A stretch of DNA of 64,000 bases from Mesorhizobium sp. 113-3-3. GTDB taxonomy: Bacteria > Pseudomonadota > Alphaproteobacteria > Rhizobiales > Rhizobiaceae. The position numbers and the translations under genes are program-made. The stretch lies in contig NZ_AP023245.1 of NCBI RefSeq assembly GCF_016756495.1, forward strand, positions 186,001 through 250,000, read 5' to 3'. Positions 19,792-28,170 of this stretch are shown here, piece after piece (position 1 is the stretch's first letter; every line of letters starts with the position of its first letter). The notes below the pieces were generated by a model. That model worked only from the letters and a program-made list of their open reading frames with translations, ran no database searches and was not told the DNA's origin.

Positions 19792-20136
19792 ATGGAACGA
19801 ACCTTGTCGAAAATGCCCTTGATCGCGCCTGAGGCCTCTGATCCTTCGCTTGACCGCCTGCTGTTCCCGGCGCGGCACTTTAATCACCCCGATGAGGTGG
19901 TGGACGACCGCACGCTCGACACTCAGGAAAAGCGCGCCATTCTTGCATCATGGGCATCGGATGCTTGCGCTGTCGAATCAATGCCCGCGCTGCGAAAGCC
20001 ACCGGGTGCTCCTTGCCCGGTGACGTTCGACGCCGTCATGGATGCACTTCGCCGACTGGACGATAGTCGCGCCGAGCTTGCCAGTGACTTCAAGGAACGG
20101 CGGGACCGAGAACGCCCGCAAAACCTTGACGCCTGA
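19792..20136 (+). CDS. Conserved rhizobial hypothetical protein
   Basis: A 114-residue soluble protein of a family I recognise in Rhizobiales without known function. The core is SLDRLLFPARHFNHPDEVVD, LDTQEKRAILASWASDACAV and PVTFDAVMDALRRLDDSR. ATG 19792 is chosen over 19648 because GGAG stands 7 bases before it and the upstream residues are not family-like. It is followed closely by the usg-like gene, so the two may be one operon, divergent from groESL. Confidence 0.75.
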   Translation: MERTLSKMPLIAPEASDPSLDRLLFPARHFNHPDEVVDDRTLDTQEKRAILASWASDACAVESMPALRKPPGAPCPVTFDAVMDALRRLDDSRAELASDFKERRDRERPQNLDA

Positions 20137-20159
20137 ATGCAACAAGGAAGGAGAGACGC

Positions 20160-20429
20160 ATGGTCAGCAGTGAATTCCGGCTGCAGATGGAGGGCTACGG
20201 TCTCACAACTGCGGAAATCCACTATCATCTCCCCGATCATCCAAGCCTTTTGCAGCTCTACGTTTGGCAGGAATACGATCTCGCACCGGAATTCCCAATC
20301 CTGAAAGGGTTTCTGGATTACTGGGAGCGCGAACTCGAAGGCGCGCTGCATTCCGTGCGCGTCGCCCATCACCGCCTGATCCGGCCTTCCGGATGGAAGG
20401 CGGTAGACGGCATTTTTACCATTCAATAG
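20160..20429 (+). CDS. usg: Usg-like protein
   Basis: An 89-residue protein matching the alphaproteobacterial Usg family (named from the trp region; function unknown). Features: SSEFRLQMEGYGLTTAEIHY, LPDHPSLLQLYVWQEYDLAP, GFLDYWERELEGALHSVRVA. A Shine-Dalgarno AAGGAGAG stands before the ATG. Likely co-transcribed with the gene ending at 20136, 23 bases upstream. Confidence 0.82.
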   Translation: MVSSEFRLQMEGYGLTTAEIHYHLPDHPSLLQLYVWQEYDLAPEFPILKGFLDYWERELEGALHSVRVAHHRLIRPSGWKAVDGIFTIQ

Positions 20430-20642
20430 CCGGCGCCCAATCGTGGCGACCAGCCCACCTGTCCGGTTGCCGACACCCCTTGAACCCAAAAGAGGTCTTT
20501 CCAATCTCTTTCTATGTCGAGCGCAGCTTGGCGGATGCCGGGCAGAATTCCGTCTTGTTTGCTATGGCGTCCGACTTGCTGGATCCTTGCCACGCAGAGG
20601 CGAGGCAGGATCGGTTGCCACACTGTTTGAAGGGAGGTCACC

Positions 20643-20957
20643 ATGGAAGATGGAATGTTCAAACAGGCGATCTTCGTACGAGATGATAGCTTTGCTCTCC
20701 GAAGGATCGCTTCTGTCATGGATGCGATAGAGTTTCTTGAGGAATGGCCGCTCGAAAGGCGCGGCCTGCTTCACGCAGCGGCGAGTGACACTTGCTACTC
20801 CGCGTATGATGGTCGAAAGTCCGTCGATGCGGCACACAAGACATTTACGACTTGGGCACGCAGGGTCGGTGTCATTGAGGATGTTCCCGCGGCGCCGCCT
20901 TGGATGACAGGGCCCAAGATTGGCGGTGCAGGGCATCCTACAGAAATTGACCGTTGA
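20643..20957 (+). CDS. DUF982 domain protein
   Basis: A 104-residue protein carrying one DUF982 domain, abundant in Rhizobiales, function unknown. Visible: SVMDAIEFLEEWPLERRGLL, AASDTCYSAYDGRKSVDAAH, FTTWARRVGVI. Its ATG follows GGGAGGTCACC at normal spacing. The C-terminal tail (WMTGPKIGGAGHPTEIDR) lies beyond the domain. Confidence 0.85.
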   Translation: MEDGMFKQAIFVRDDSFALRRIASVMDAIEFLEEWPLERRGLLHAAASDTCYSAYDGRKSVDAAHKTFTTWARRVGVIEDVPAAPPWMTGPKIGGAGHPTEIDR

Positions 20958-21137
20958 TTTCGCAGGACATCGCCAGCTCAGCGAGCTACCCGACGCGTCG
21001 CCGGCTGCCCATGGCCTGTTATACATTGCAGCGATGACGGGACAGATGCAGCGTGGGACGGTTGACGACCAGCGGAGACTGCGCTTGGCACGCGCTGGGC
21101 CTCTGCTTCACGCACGGTCGATCGTCCGATCTGGCGC

Positions 21138-21440
21138 GCAAAGCTCGTGCGTTTCGCGCATCCACGCAAACTGCCCATGGTGCTCAGCAGCGACGAGGTT
21201 GCCCAGCTGCTCAACGCCACCACCTGCCTCAAGCACCAGGCCGCGCTGTCGCTCGCTTATGGCGCGGGCCTGCGCGCGGCGGCGCTGTCGATGCTGAAGA
21301 TCGCCGACGTCGATAGCGAGCGCATGCTGCTGCGTGTCGAGCGCGGCAAAACCGGAACGCCATGCTGTCGCAAGACCTGCTCCTGCGTCAGTGGTGGAAG
21401 CTTGGACGCAGCAAGGGGTGATGCATTGCGACGGCTGGCT
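21138..21440 (+). pseudogene. Tyrosine recombinase relic (IS91-associated type)
   Basis: Reads RFAHPRKLPMVLSSDEVAQL, ALSLAYGAGLRAAALSMLKI, DVDSERMLLRVERGKTG and then breaks into other frames (QDLLLRQWWKLGRSKG). This is the start of a phage-type integrase catalytic domain with the first catalytic Arg (GAGLR). The rest, including the catalytic H-R-H and Tyr, is missing. It has the form of the integrase that accompanies IS91-like transposases, fragments of which follow. Confidence 0.65.
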
Positions 21441-21477
21441 GTTTGCGGGGCGGCATGCGATGAAGATCGAGCGGGCT

Positions 21478-21660
21478 CATGACGGTGCGCACCGTGCGGG
21501 CGTCGGTCTACGACCTGCTGTTCACAGCGTCGGAGACGATGCTGACGATCGCGGCGGATCCGAAGCAGCATCACGGTGCGCGCATCGGCATGACGCAGTG
21601 CTCCACACCTGGGGTTCGGCAATGACCCATCCGCACGTGCACATGATCGCCGCGCGGCGG
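21478..21660 (+). pseudogene. IS91/IS801-type transposase fragment
   Basis: Short pieces typical of the Y2 (rolling-circle) transposase: VYDLLFTASETMLTIAADPK, then GARIGMT and, after a frameshift, VLHTWGSAMTHPHVHMIA, which is the HUH-like histidine motif region. Only about 60 codons remain and there is no catalytic Tyr. It belongs with the integrase relic just upstream. From 21661 to 22020 I see no gene. Confidence 0.6.
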
Positions 21661-22020
21661 CCGCATGATCGTCATCGAGACCTTCGACCGCCGGAGGCAG
21701 CCGCCCGGCCCCTGGACAAATAGACAACAACCCGGGGACCGCCCCATGAGCCGGCATGGTATCATTCAGCCGCAGGCTATCGGCATCCGGCACCGGATCC
21801 ACGCGTGTCCAGGGCCATCATCGACGCCGATAGAGCCGCGCCCAGCCGCCTGATCCCCGGGAGATGTCTCAGGCGCTTGCTGACGCGATGGAAAAATGCA
21901 CGGCTTCAGCATTTTCCCGGCCGCGTCGGCGTGTGAACAAAGAGCGCATGGACCGCGCGACACCGGAAGCAAAAAGCCGTGATCGACGCTCAGGATAAAA
22001 AAACGGACCGTCTCAAGGCG

Positions 22021-22620
22021 CTAAGCTTGTCGACCCAGGCGCCAAAGAGCAAGCATAAGGCGCGAACAACCCCCAATGATCGGTAGCGGTAGCATCTCGC
22101 CGGTGACGTAGCTCGAACATTGCCGTAGGGCTAGGAACACATAGGCCGGCGCGATCTCGTCCGGCTGCGCCGGCCGCTTCATCGGCGTCTTGGCCGAACT
22201 GGGCGACGTCCTCTTTTTGCTGTGACGGGTTGAGCGGCGTCCACACCGGACCAGGCGCGACCGCGTTGAGACGAATGCTGTTGGCGATGAGGTTAGCGGA
22301 CAGCGCCCGGATGTGGATGCCGGCTTGGTCATTGAATAGCCGATAAGTTCCTTCGAGCCGTCGATGCCCGTAATCGAGCCGGGTGTTGACGCTCGCCGAG
22401 CCCGGCTTTTCGCCTGCTGCACTGCCCTGCGGCAGAATGCAGGTTTTCGCCGCGAAGCATGACGCAACGCCTACCTTCCGCCTCGACCGCTTTGGTCACC
22501 TGGGCGTCGCGGCCCTCGAGAGACGATCGCGACATCGGCGCCTTCGCGCGCGAACAGCACGGCGACCGCCGGCCAATGCCGGAATCGCCAGCGGTCATCA
22601 GCGCGGTCCGACGAGCTTCG
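22021..22620 (-). pseudogene. Short-chain dehydrogenase/reductase relic
   Basis: Three reading frames must be joined to give an SDR of the general-stress-protein-39 type: TAGDSGIGRRS (cofactor motif GDSGIGR), DAQVTKAVEAEGRRCVMLRG, then GSITGIDGSKELIGYSMTKP (catalytic Ser/Tyr/Lys region), FVSTRSRLV, WTPLNPS, FGQDADEA or AKTPMKRPAQPDEIAPAYVF, and QCSSYVTGEMLP. The middle (NNA motif and following strand) is deleted. Not functional. Confidence 0.75.
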
Positions 22621-22636
22621 GCTCGTTCAATGAGAG

Positions 22637-22954
22637 CTAATGAGAGCTGTGGTGCTCATGACGGGCTCGCGTTTTTGCCGCCTTCTTCGCTGACGCGGAA
22701 CGTTCGGCTTCAGAACGATTGGCGGACGCCGCGCCGCCCTTCTCGCCACCCTTATGCGCGGCCGGGTGGCCGGTATCTTTGCCCCGACCAGATCCGCCTT
22801 CCTTCTTACCGCCACCATCGTCTTTGTTGACGGTCGCCCAGGCGCGCCGCTCCGCCTCTTTCTCGGAGACGCCTCGCTTCTCATAGCCTTCCGCGATGTG
22901 GTCGGCCTTGCGCTCCTGCTTGTCGGTGTATTTGGATTTGTCGCCGCGTGGCAT
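22637..22954 (-). CDS. Small basic 'plasmid stabilization'-type protein
   Basis: A 105-residue very hydrophilic, Lys/Glu/Gly-rich protein. Its conserved N-terminus (MPRGDKSKYTDKQERKADHI, EGYEKRGVSEKEAERRAWAT) marks a family that databases label plasmid stabilization protein without firm evidence. The rest is low-complexity and likely disordered (KKEGGSGRGK, ASANRSEAERSASAKKAAKT). It lies 10 bases downstream of the PRC-barrel gene on the same strand and so shares its promoter. The family is frequently stress-induced in rhizobia; that link is inference here. Confidence 0.82.
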   Translation of the reverse strand: MPRGDKSKYTDKQERKADHIAEGYEKRGVSEKEAERRAWATVNKDDGGGKKEGGSGRGKDTGHPAAHKGGEKGGAASANRSEAERSASAKKAAKTRARHEHHSSH

Positions 22955-22964
22955 TGCTTCCTCC

Positions 22965-23249
22965 TTAGTCTTGATGCTCGGGCATCTTTTTCAACTCGTC
23001 CTTTGTCCAGGACGTGACGGCATGAACGTCGCCATCTTCGTCGCGCATGAAGTCCAGCTGACTTGCCGGAACTGCGACCGGCTTGGCGCCGATACCCAGA
23101 AAGCCGCCGACATCGATAACGACCTGGCTGCCATGCACATGGTCGACCGAGCCGATCTCTTCATCGTCAGGGCCGTAGATCGTTGCACCCTCCAGAATAT
23201 CGGGAGTGAGTTCTGGGGGCGTCAGGCGCACGTGATTGGTGTGGTCCAT
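22965..23249 (-). CDS. PRC-barrel domain protein
   Basis: A 94-residue soluble protein with a PRC-barrel-like domain (about residues 15-70: ILEGATIYGPDDEEIGSVDH, GSQVVIDVGGFLGIGAKPVA, ASQLDFMRDEDGDVHAVTSW). Such free-standing domains are frequent in rhizobial stress regulons; the ligand is unknown. It is the first gene of a two-gene unit with the plasmid-stabilization-type gene, and a candidate EcfG promoter lies 30 bases upstream. Confidence 0.85.
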   Translation of the reverse strand: MDHTNHVRLTPPELTPDILEGATIYGPDDEEIGSVDHVHGSQVVIDVGGFLGIGAKPVAVPASQLDFMRDEDGDVHAVTSWTKDELKKMPEHQD

Positions 23250-23278
23250 GGTGCAAATCTCCGGTTGGCAGACAAACC

Positions 23279-23303
23279 AACCAGCAAAAACGCGAACAGT
23301 TCC
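23279..23303 (-). promoter_or_regulatory. Candidate EcfG general-stress promoter
   Basis: On the minus strand GGAAC (23303 to 23299) is followed after exactly 16 bases by GGTT (23282 to 23279). This differs from the CGTT consensus by one base. It is 30 bases from the PRC-barrel ATG, a good distance. Confidence 0.5.
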
Positions 23304-24175
23304 AGCGACGGTGCAATAAGGTCGCCGTACGGCTTCAGTCGGCTTGGCCGACCCGGTCGGAGGGTGTGCAGGCTCACCTCATAAGCAATTCCGGACTGTT
23401 CTTCTACCTCCTGGCTGTGATGCCAAGAACTCTAGCATCTGCGGAGAGCCTCTGGGCCGTGTGACCAGCCATGGTTCTGACGAAACCTCCAAGCTGTGGG
23501 GCAGGGACGCAGCGCCTAACGCGCTCGGCATCGACGGAAAGCTTTCATCCCCTTATGAGAGATGTCGCAGCTTGCTCGGCATTCTGCCATCCCTTCAGTT
23601 TTAACATCTTGCTCGTGCCGAGCAATGACGAGAAGAAAAACTGTTCTATCGCCCGATCCAAATGCTCCCGTACCGTCGGACCCTTTTGCTTTATCCGAAG
23701 CGCGCCGAGGAGGTCGCACTTAATTACCACGCCCGTTGCTGTCGCCGCTTGGCAGGGCCCGCGCATATTCAAAAACGGTCGTAGCCGGGTCGTAGGCGGG
23801 CTTTGCGCGAAGGGCGCAAATAGGTTCCAATCGAACGGGGTCGAAGGGAGGCAAAAAATGACGAAGGTCGCACCGCTAACCTTGAAACGGATCGGCTTTC
23901 TCATGTCCCCGTGAGACTAATGCTGCTGGCTATCGTGACCCGGAAAAGCGCGTCGGAAGACCCGCTTCTCGTGGTCTGCCTGCTTGGTGGGGCAGGCACG
24001 TCTAGCGCCGGCATGTGTCTGCGTCCTACGCCATTGAGAAGAGGCAGAAAGGGCGTAGGTTTGCGAAGGCACAACTCGAAGCTGCCTGGCGCCTGCCATG
24101 GTTGATGATGCCAGATCTAAGCCTGCCAGGGGAGACTTGCAACCGGCCAGTTGCAGCGTAAAATCGGCAACCGCC
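23304..24175. other. 870-base stretch without a convincing gene
   Basis: Open frames occur on both strands, the longest on the minus strand at 23545-23904 (119 codons; DLLGALRIKQKGPTVREHLD and IEQFFFSSLLGT look protein-like), but no family is recognised and there is no good ribosome-binding site. It may hold relics of a hypothetical gene. Confidence 0.35.
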
Positions 24176-24394
24176 ATGACCGCCGAATATCTCAATCACA
24201 ATCTTGAGTGCCCTCATTGTCTCACCATCCGGCTGAGAATTCCGGCGGATGCCCAGCCTGATACGAGGATTGTCTGCGATGATTGCGGCGAATTCCTCGG
24301 TACATGGGATGAGCTGCTTACCGATTTCGAGAAGCAGGGCGGCAACACCGGTGTTTTCAGGCTTGATAACGGTCGTATCCGCCGTGTTGACTGA
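24176..24394 (+). CDS. Small zinc-ribbon-like protein
   Basis: A 72-residue protein with two cysteine pairs, CPHC (residues 12-15) and CDDC (34-37), which can bind one zinc. The core is LNHNLECPHCLTIRLRIPAD, RIVCDDCGEFLGTWDELLTD, and it ends NGRIRRVD. I recognise it as a conserved small rhizobial protein of unknown function. ATG 24176 is chosen because the family starts there. Confidence 0.7.
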   Translation: MTAEYLNHNLECPHCLTIRLRIPADAQPDTRIVCDDCGEFLGTWDELLTDFEKQGGNTGVFRLDNGRIRRVD

Positions 24395-24446
24395 GGAGTG
24401 GCTTGGGGTAGCGGGCGCAGATGACTGGGCGGCGTCAGAATCTAAC

Positions 24447-26129
24447 TCATTCACCGCCGGAGGCTTGCACGCTCGCTAACGGCGCTTCCAGGCTCCAGGT
24501 AACCCCGTTGCGGCCGTAGTCGAGGTTTCCCTGTCCATTGATTGCGGCTGGCGCAACCCGTTTCAGGACCACCGTCCCAAACCCGCCATGCCCGATGGCC
24601 TGCACTTCCGGTCCGTCTGTTTCTGCCCAGGTCAGATGAAACAGCCCGGACGCACCGGCACCCGTAATGCCCCATCTCACCGCAATCTTGCCCTTCTCCC
24701 CGGAAAGGACACCGTATTTCGCCGAATTGGTCGCGAGTTCGTGGAAGGCTATTCCGAGGTACTGCACCGCATTGGGAGTGAGAACCAGCGGCGGCCCTGA
24801 CATTTCCACCATTTCGCCCCGCGGGAAAGGCTTGGTCTGGGCTCTTAAGAGATCACCGACGGTCGCTCCCTTCCAATCGGCCGATACCAGCAAGTCGTGG
24901 GAGGCAGACAAAGCCATGATGCGCTCGCGGACCTGGGATTCAAACTGATTCGGGGTTTCCGATCGCTTGTTGGTTTCCCGGATCATAGACAAGATCACCG
25001 AATACTGGTTTTTCACTCGGTGGTTGACCTCCCGCATCAGCATGCGAATCCGCTGCTCGCTTTCCCGTGCCGAAGTGATATCCCGCGCGATCTTCGATGC
25101 GCCCACGATCTGACCCGTGGCATTGCGTACAGGCGATATAGTCAGCGAAACCGGGACCAGGGTGCCGTTCTTGCGCCGACGAACTGTTTCGAGCGTTTCA
25201 ACCCGCTCGCCCCGGCGAATGCGTTCGAGAATGCGGGGTTCCTCGTCATGATGATCATCCGGAATCAGCATCGTCACTGACTTGCCGATCGCTTCTTCGG
25301 CGCTGTAGCCGAACAGACGTTCGGCGCCGTGGTTCCAGCTTTTGATGATGGTGTTGAGATCCTTGCTGACGATCGCGTCAAACGAGGATTCCACGATCGC
25401 CGAAAGGTGCTGTTTAACCTCTTCGGCGCGCTGGCGGTCAGTCAGGTCCAGCAGCATATTCACGGCGCCGATCAGATTGCCGTCTTCATCCCGCAAGGGC
25501 GTCGGAAAGGGCAGAAAGGGAAAAAGCGAACCGTCCGGGCGCTGCGCTATAGCCTCCTGGTCGCGCACCGGCCGGTTTTCCTTGAGCGCGATCGCCATGG
25601 GGCACTCGTCATGCGGCAGTTCTTTGCCGTCCGGGGTGAACAGCTTGAATGTGACGCACCATTTATCCCTGCCGATCTTGGGCTGTCGCCCGGCAAGGTC
25701 GGCCGCAGCACGGTTGTAGTAGGTGATAATCCCATTCCGATCCGTCGTGTAGATTGCTACCGGAAGGCCGTCGAGTATCTGGTGATAGGTGCTATCCTGC
25801 CGCTTCAACTCGGAACGCGTCTGTTCCAGATCGGTCACATCAACCGTGAAGCATCTGGTGTTGACCAGCTTGCCATTACGGAAATGGCCGCTCGAGGTGA
25901 TTTCGACATTCTTGATAGAGCCGTCCTGGGCTCTCAATCGTGCCGGATATCTTGAGATTTTCTCGCCACCGGCGAGCCGACTCAAAATGTCATCGATCGT
26001 GTCGCGGTCGGGATAGAAGTCGGCAATATGTCGACCGATGTAATCCTCGGGGGCATAGCCTAAGAGATCAAGCTCAGCCTTATTGGCATGCAGGATTACA
26101 CCATTCGCGCGATCCCCGTTTCTCCTCAA
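24447..26129 (-). CDS. Truncated multi-PAS HWE-type sensor kinase
   Basis: About 560 codons: the end of a first PAS (VILHANKAELDLLGYAPEDY), two more PAS domains (with FKLFTPDGKELPHDECPMAI, and RLFGYSAEEAIGKSV to GASKIARDIT), then the kinase core with His in MREVNHRVKNQYS, N-box FHELATNSAKYGV, and LTWAETDGPEV in place of a strict HWE. The open frame begins inside the first PAS and its only start is a poor TTG, so the N-terminus is missing and the gene is probably 5'-truncated. No receiver gene follows. It closely resembles the intact kinase at 7275. The missing N-terminal type of sequence is what the relic at 5819-6345 carries. Confidence 0.75.
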   Translation of the reverse strand: MRRNGDRANGVILHANKAELDLLGYAPEDYIGRHIADFYPDRDTIDDILSRLAGGEKISRYPARLRAQDGSIKNVEITSSGHFRNGKLVNTRCFTVDVTDLEQTRSELKRQDSTYHQILDGLPVAIYTTDRNGIITYYNRAAADLAGRQPKIGRDKWCVTFKLFTPDGKELPHDECPMAIALKENRPVRDQEAIAQRPDGSLFPFLPFPTPLRDEDGNLIGAVNMLLDLTDRQRAEEVKQHLSAIVESSFDAIVSKDLNTIIKSWNHGAERLFGYSAEEAIGKSVTMLIPDDHHDEEPRILERIRRGERVETLETVRRRKNGTLVPVSLTISPVRNATGQIVGASKIARDITSARESEQRIRMLMREVNHRVKNQYSVILSMIRETNKRSETPNQFESQVRERIMALSASHDLLVSADWKGATVGDLLRAQTKPFPRGEMVEMSGPPLVLTPNAVQYLGIAFHELATNSAKYGVLSGEKGKIAVRWGITGAGASGLFHLTWAETDGPEVQAIGHGGFGTVVLKRVAPAAINGQGNLDYGRNGVTWSLEAPLASVQASGGE

Positions 26130-26390
26130 CCAAGCTGAACGTCACTGACGTCAATTCGTTCCATCTGTCCTTTAGAACGAGGCCCGTTTGCTTGCATGAT
26201 ACGCATAGTACCCAGCTCTCGCTTGGACACGAGCCGGGGTAAGGATCGACACTCCAAGGCGGCGGGCTCGAGGCGCAAGCCGGTGCCCACTTACACGGAG
26301 ACGTGGACTTATGAACGTTGGAGCATATCGCCACTTTCGAAGAGGCCTTGAATTTCATGGGAAACCTATTGCTTGAGGAGGCTTAATCAG

Positions 26391-26450
26391 GTGCCGGACG
26401 AAGCGATGACGGCGCAAGCAGTCGCCCACTATGAAATGACCCGCTACTGA
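26391..26450 (+). CDS. Possible 19-residue micro-ORF ahead of a terminator
   Basis: GTG 26391 opens MPDEAMTAQAVAHYEMTRY, preceded by GAGGAGG and followed 2 bases later by a strong terminator. A second tiny frame (MGNLLLEEA, ATG 26358) ends just before it. No homologue is recognised. It may be the 3' remnant of a lost gene or part of a small RNA. The stretch 26130-26390 holds nothing else I can support. Confidence 0.25.
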   Translation: MPDEAMTAQAVAHYEMTRY

Positions 26451-26452
26451 AC

Positions 26453-26486
26453 GCGGCGGTAGCTAGTTCTACTGCCGCGCTTTTTT
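26453..26486 (+). terminator. Rho-independent terminator
   Basis: GCGGCGGTAG pairs with CTACTGCCGC across a short loop, and a run of six T follows at 26481-26486. It points along the plus strand although no substantial plus-strand gene precedes it. It may also protect against read-through toward the minus-strand gene ending at 26528. Confidence 0.8.
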
Positions 26487-26527
26487 AGCAGGTCAATGTC
26501 GCCCGCCGCCGACATTGCCAGACCGCA

Positions 26528-28165
26528 TCAGTGCTGACGAGCCACGCCAGCGGCATGTGGTGCCGGGCGTTCGGCGACCCAGTACTGGTTGTCGCGATGT
26601 GCGGCGAGCAACTCGTAAGCCCCCGTGAGTCCGTCGATCACAAGGTCGAGGAACGCGTTGCAGGCCGCAACCCAGTCCGCACCATCGGGCACGGCGAGCG
26701 AGAGGGTCTTGCCCGGGCAGTAGGTGGCAAACAAAATACTTCTTGACCGGCGTCCGGTGCCCCCTACGGTTAACTCAACCCACACATCCGACAATTCTGA
26801 CTGCTTGGGTGCAGCCCTGGCTGTAAGTCGACGGCGACTGCAACACTCTCCCAGGATCGATAGCCGCCGGTCAAATCCTCGGAGCTGGATCGTGGGCGAT
26901 TTTGCCCCCCTCTTACGCGGCGCACGCCACCAGCCCGTCTGTGCCAGCACGGGATGGCCGAACGATTGCTTATCCACTAAGGTCGAAATGGCATCAGCCA
27001 TAATTGTTTTGCGCGGCACATCTGCCCTTACATCGAACACCCCACATTCGTAGTACCCATCCTCGCGCATCATCATGGAATTCCAGTCCACTGCTCCGAA
27101 CAGTGACCAAGCCGTGACGGCACGTACGTCAATGCCCTCAGCCGCGCATTCAAAGGCCGCTTCCCATCCCTCCATGAACCATCGCAGCTGTTCCTCACGC
27201 GTGCAGGCGTTGTGCACTTCTCCGATTACCGCGGGCAGGGCGTAACGGCGCCACACTTCACGCACGCGTGCGGCAAACCCGAGTGTATGGGTGGGCACAC
27301 CCGCGCGGAAAGCGGCGACATCGACATAGGGCTCTGTGCCGTTACCGCCAACGGGTTCTTGAGGATGCCGCTCGACGCGATGATCGAGGAACCTGTCGCT
27401 GGTGAGGTAATAGTCAACGCCGACAAGGTCCGGAGGGCAGGGCGCGGCCTCCAACTCAGCCAAATGTTCAGGATCGATATCAGCGTCGAGGAGGCGCCCA
27501 AGGAACGGATGGCGCGCGTCTACATGCCCACAAAGCAGATCCATGGATAACCATCGCCGCCCATTCTCGTAAGCAGCTTGGTATGCCAGTTTTGGGGTGG
27601 CAAAAATCTTTCCGAAATCCTCCGTCTGCAGCAGGCGGGCATCCGGGATGACCTTGCGGATAGCCGACATAGTCATGGCGATCGCACGGCACTGGGCAAC
27701 AAGGAGCCGCAGGCAAGTTGGTTCATCCGCGCGGTGCGGATGCCAAAACCCATAAAGACCGCTCATGCGGGCGGTTGCCATCGGTTCGTTGATAGGCGTG
27801 AAAGTCTTTACCCACGGGTATCGAAGAGCAAGCCGACCGCCAAATGCCGCGAGACGCGCCGCAAAATCCGGAGCGAGAATGGACGTCCAGGATGGCCCGC
27901 TCCCGTGATGGATTAGGGTTGCGATTGGACTGATACCGAGACGGCGCATCCTTTGAAACCGTTCGTCGAGCCAGCTCCAGTCATCCTGCCCCCCCAAAGC
28001 TTCGACGTGTTCCCATAACGCAGGATATCGAAGTGTTTTGACACCTAGAGAAGCGACGAGATCTAAATCCTCGATCCGTTTGGAATGACCGGTTTCCGCA
28101 AGCTGATCGCGGATCACGCTACCGACCCGAACCACACTGCATTCAATACCGCCCCAAATTTCCAC
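26528..28165 (-). CDS. Glycoside hydrolase family 1-like protein
   Basis: A 545-residue cytosolic protein. The first 370 residues or so follow the GH1 TIM-barrel pattern: RYPALWEHVEALGGQDDWSW, HHGSGPSW, the acid/base motif FTPINEPMATARM, and a nucleophile-like Glu in PAVIGEVHNACTREEQLRW, ending AWSLFGAVDWNSMM. The canonical nucleophile motif (TENG) is altered, so hydrolase activity is uncertain. The C-terminal 150 residues show no clear domain. Related proteins in other bacteria are fused to an RmlD-like domain, but that is not seen here. The gene follows UDP-galactopyranose mutase by 5 bases and is part of the same operon, suggesting work on a galactofuranose-containing or related glycan. 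Confidence 0.75.
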   Translation of the reverse strand: MEIWGGIECSVVRVGSVIRDQLAETGHSKRIEDLDLVASLGVKTLRYPALWEHVEALGGQDDWSWLDERFQRMRRLGISPIATLIHHGSGPSWTSILAPDFAARLAAFGGRLALRYPWVKTFTPINEPMATARMSGLYGFWHPHRADEPTCLRLLVAQCRAIAMTMSAIRKVIPDARLLQTEDFGKIFATPKLAYQAAYENGRRWLSMDLLCGHVDARHPFLGRLLDADIDPEHLAELEAAPCPPDLVGVDYYLTSDRFLDHRVERHPQEPVGGNGTEPYVDVAAFRAGVPTHTLGFAARVREVWRRYALPAVIGEVHNACTREEQLRWFMEGWEAAFECAAEGIDVRAVTAWSLFGAVDWNSMMMREDGYYECGVFDVRADVPRKTIMADAISTLVDKQSFGHPVLAQTGWWRAPRKRGAKSPTIQLRGFDRRLSILGECCSRRRLTARAAPKQSELSDVWVELTVGGTGRRSRSILFATYCPGKTLSLAVPDGADWVAACNAFLDLVIDGLTGAYELLAAHRDNQYWVAERPAPHAAGVARQH

Positions 28166-28170
28166 AATGG

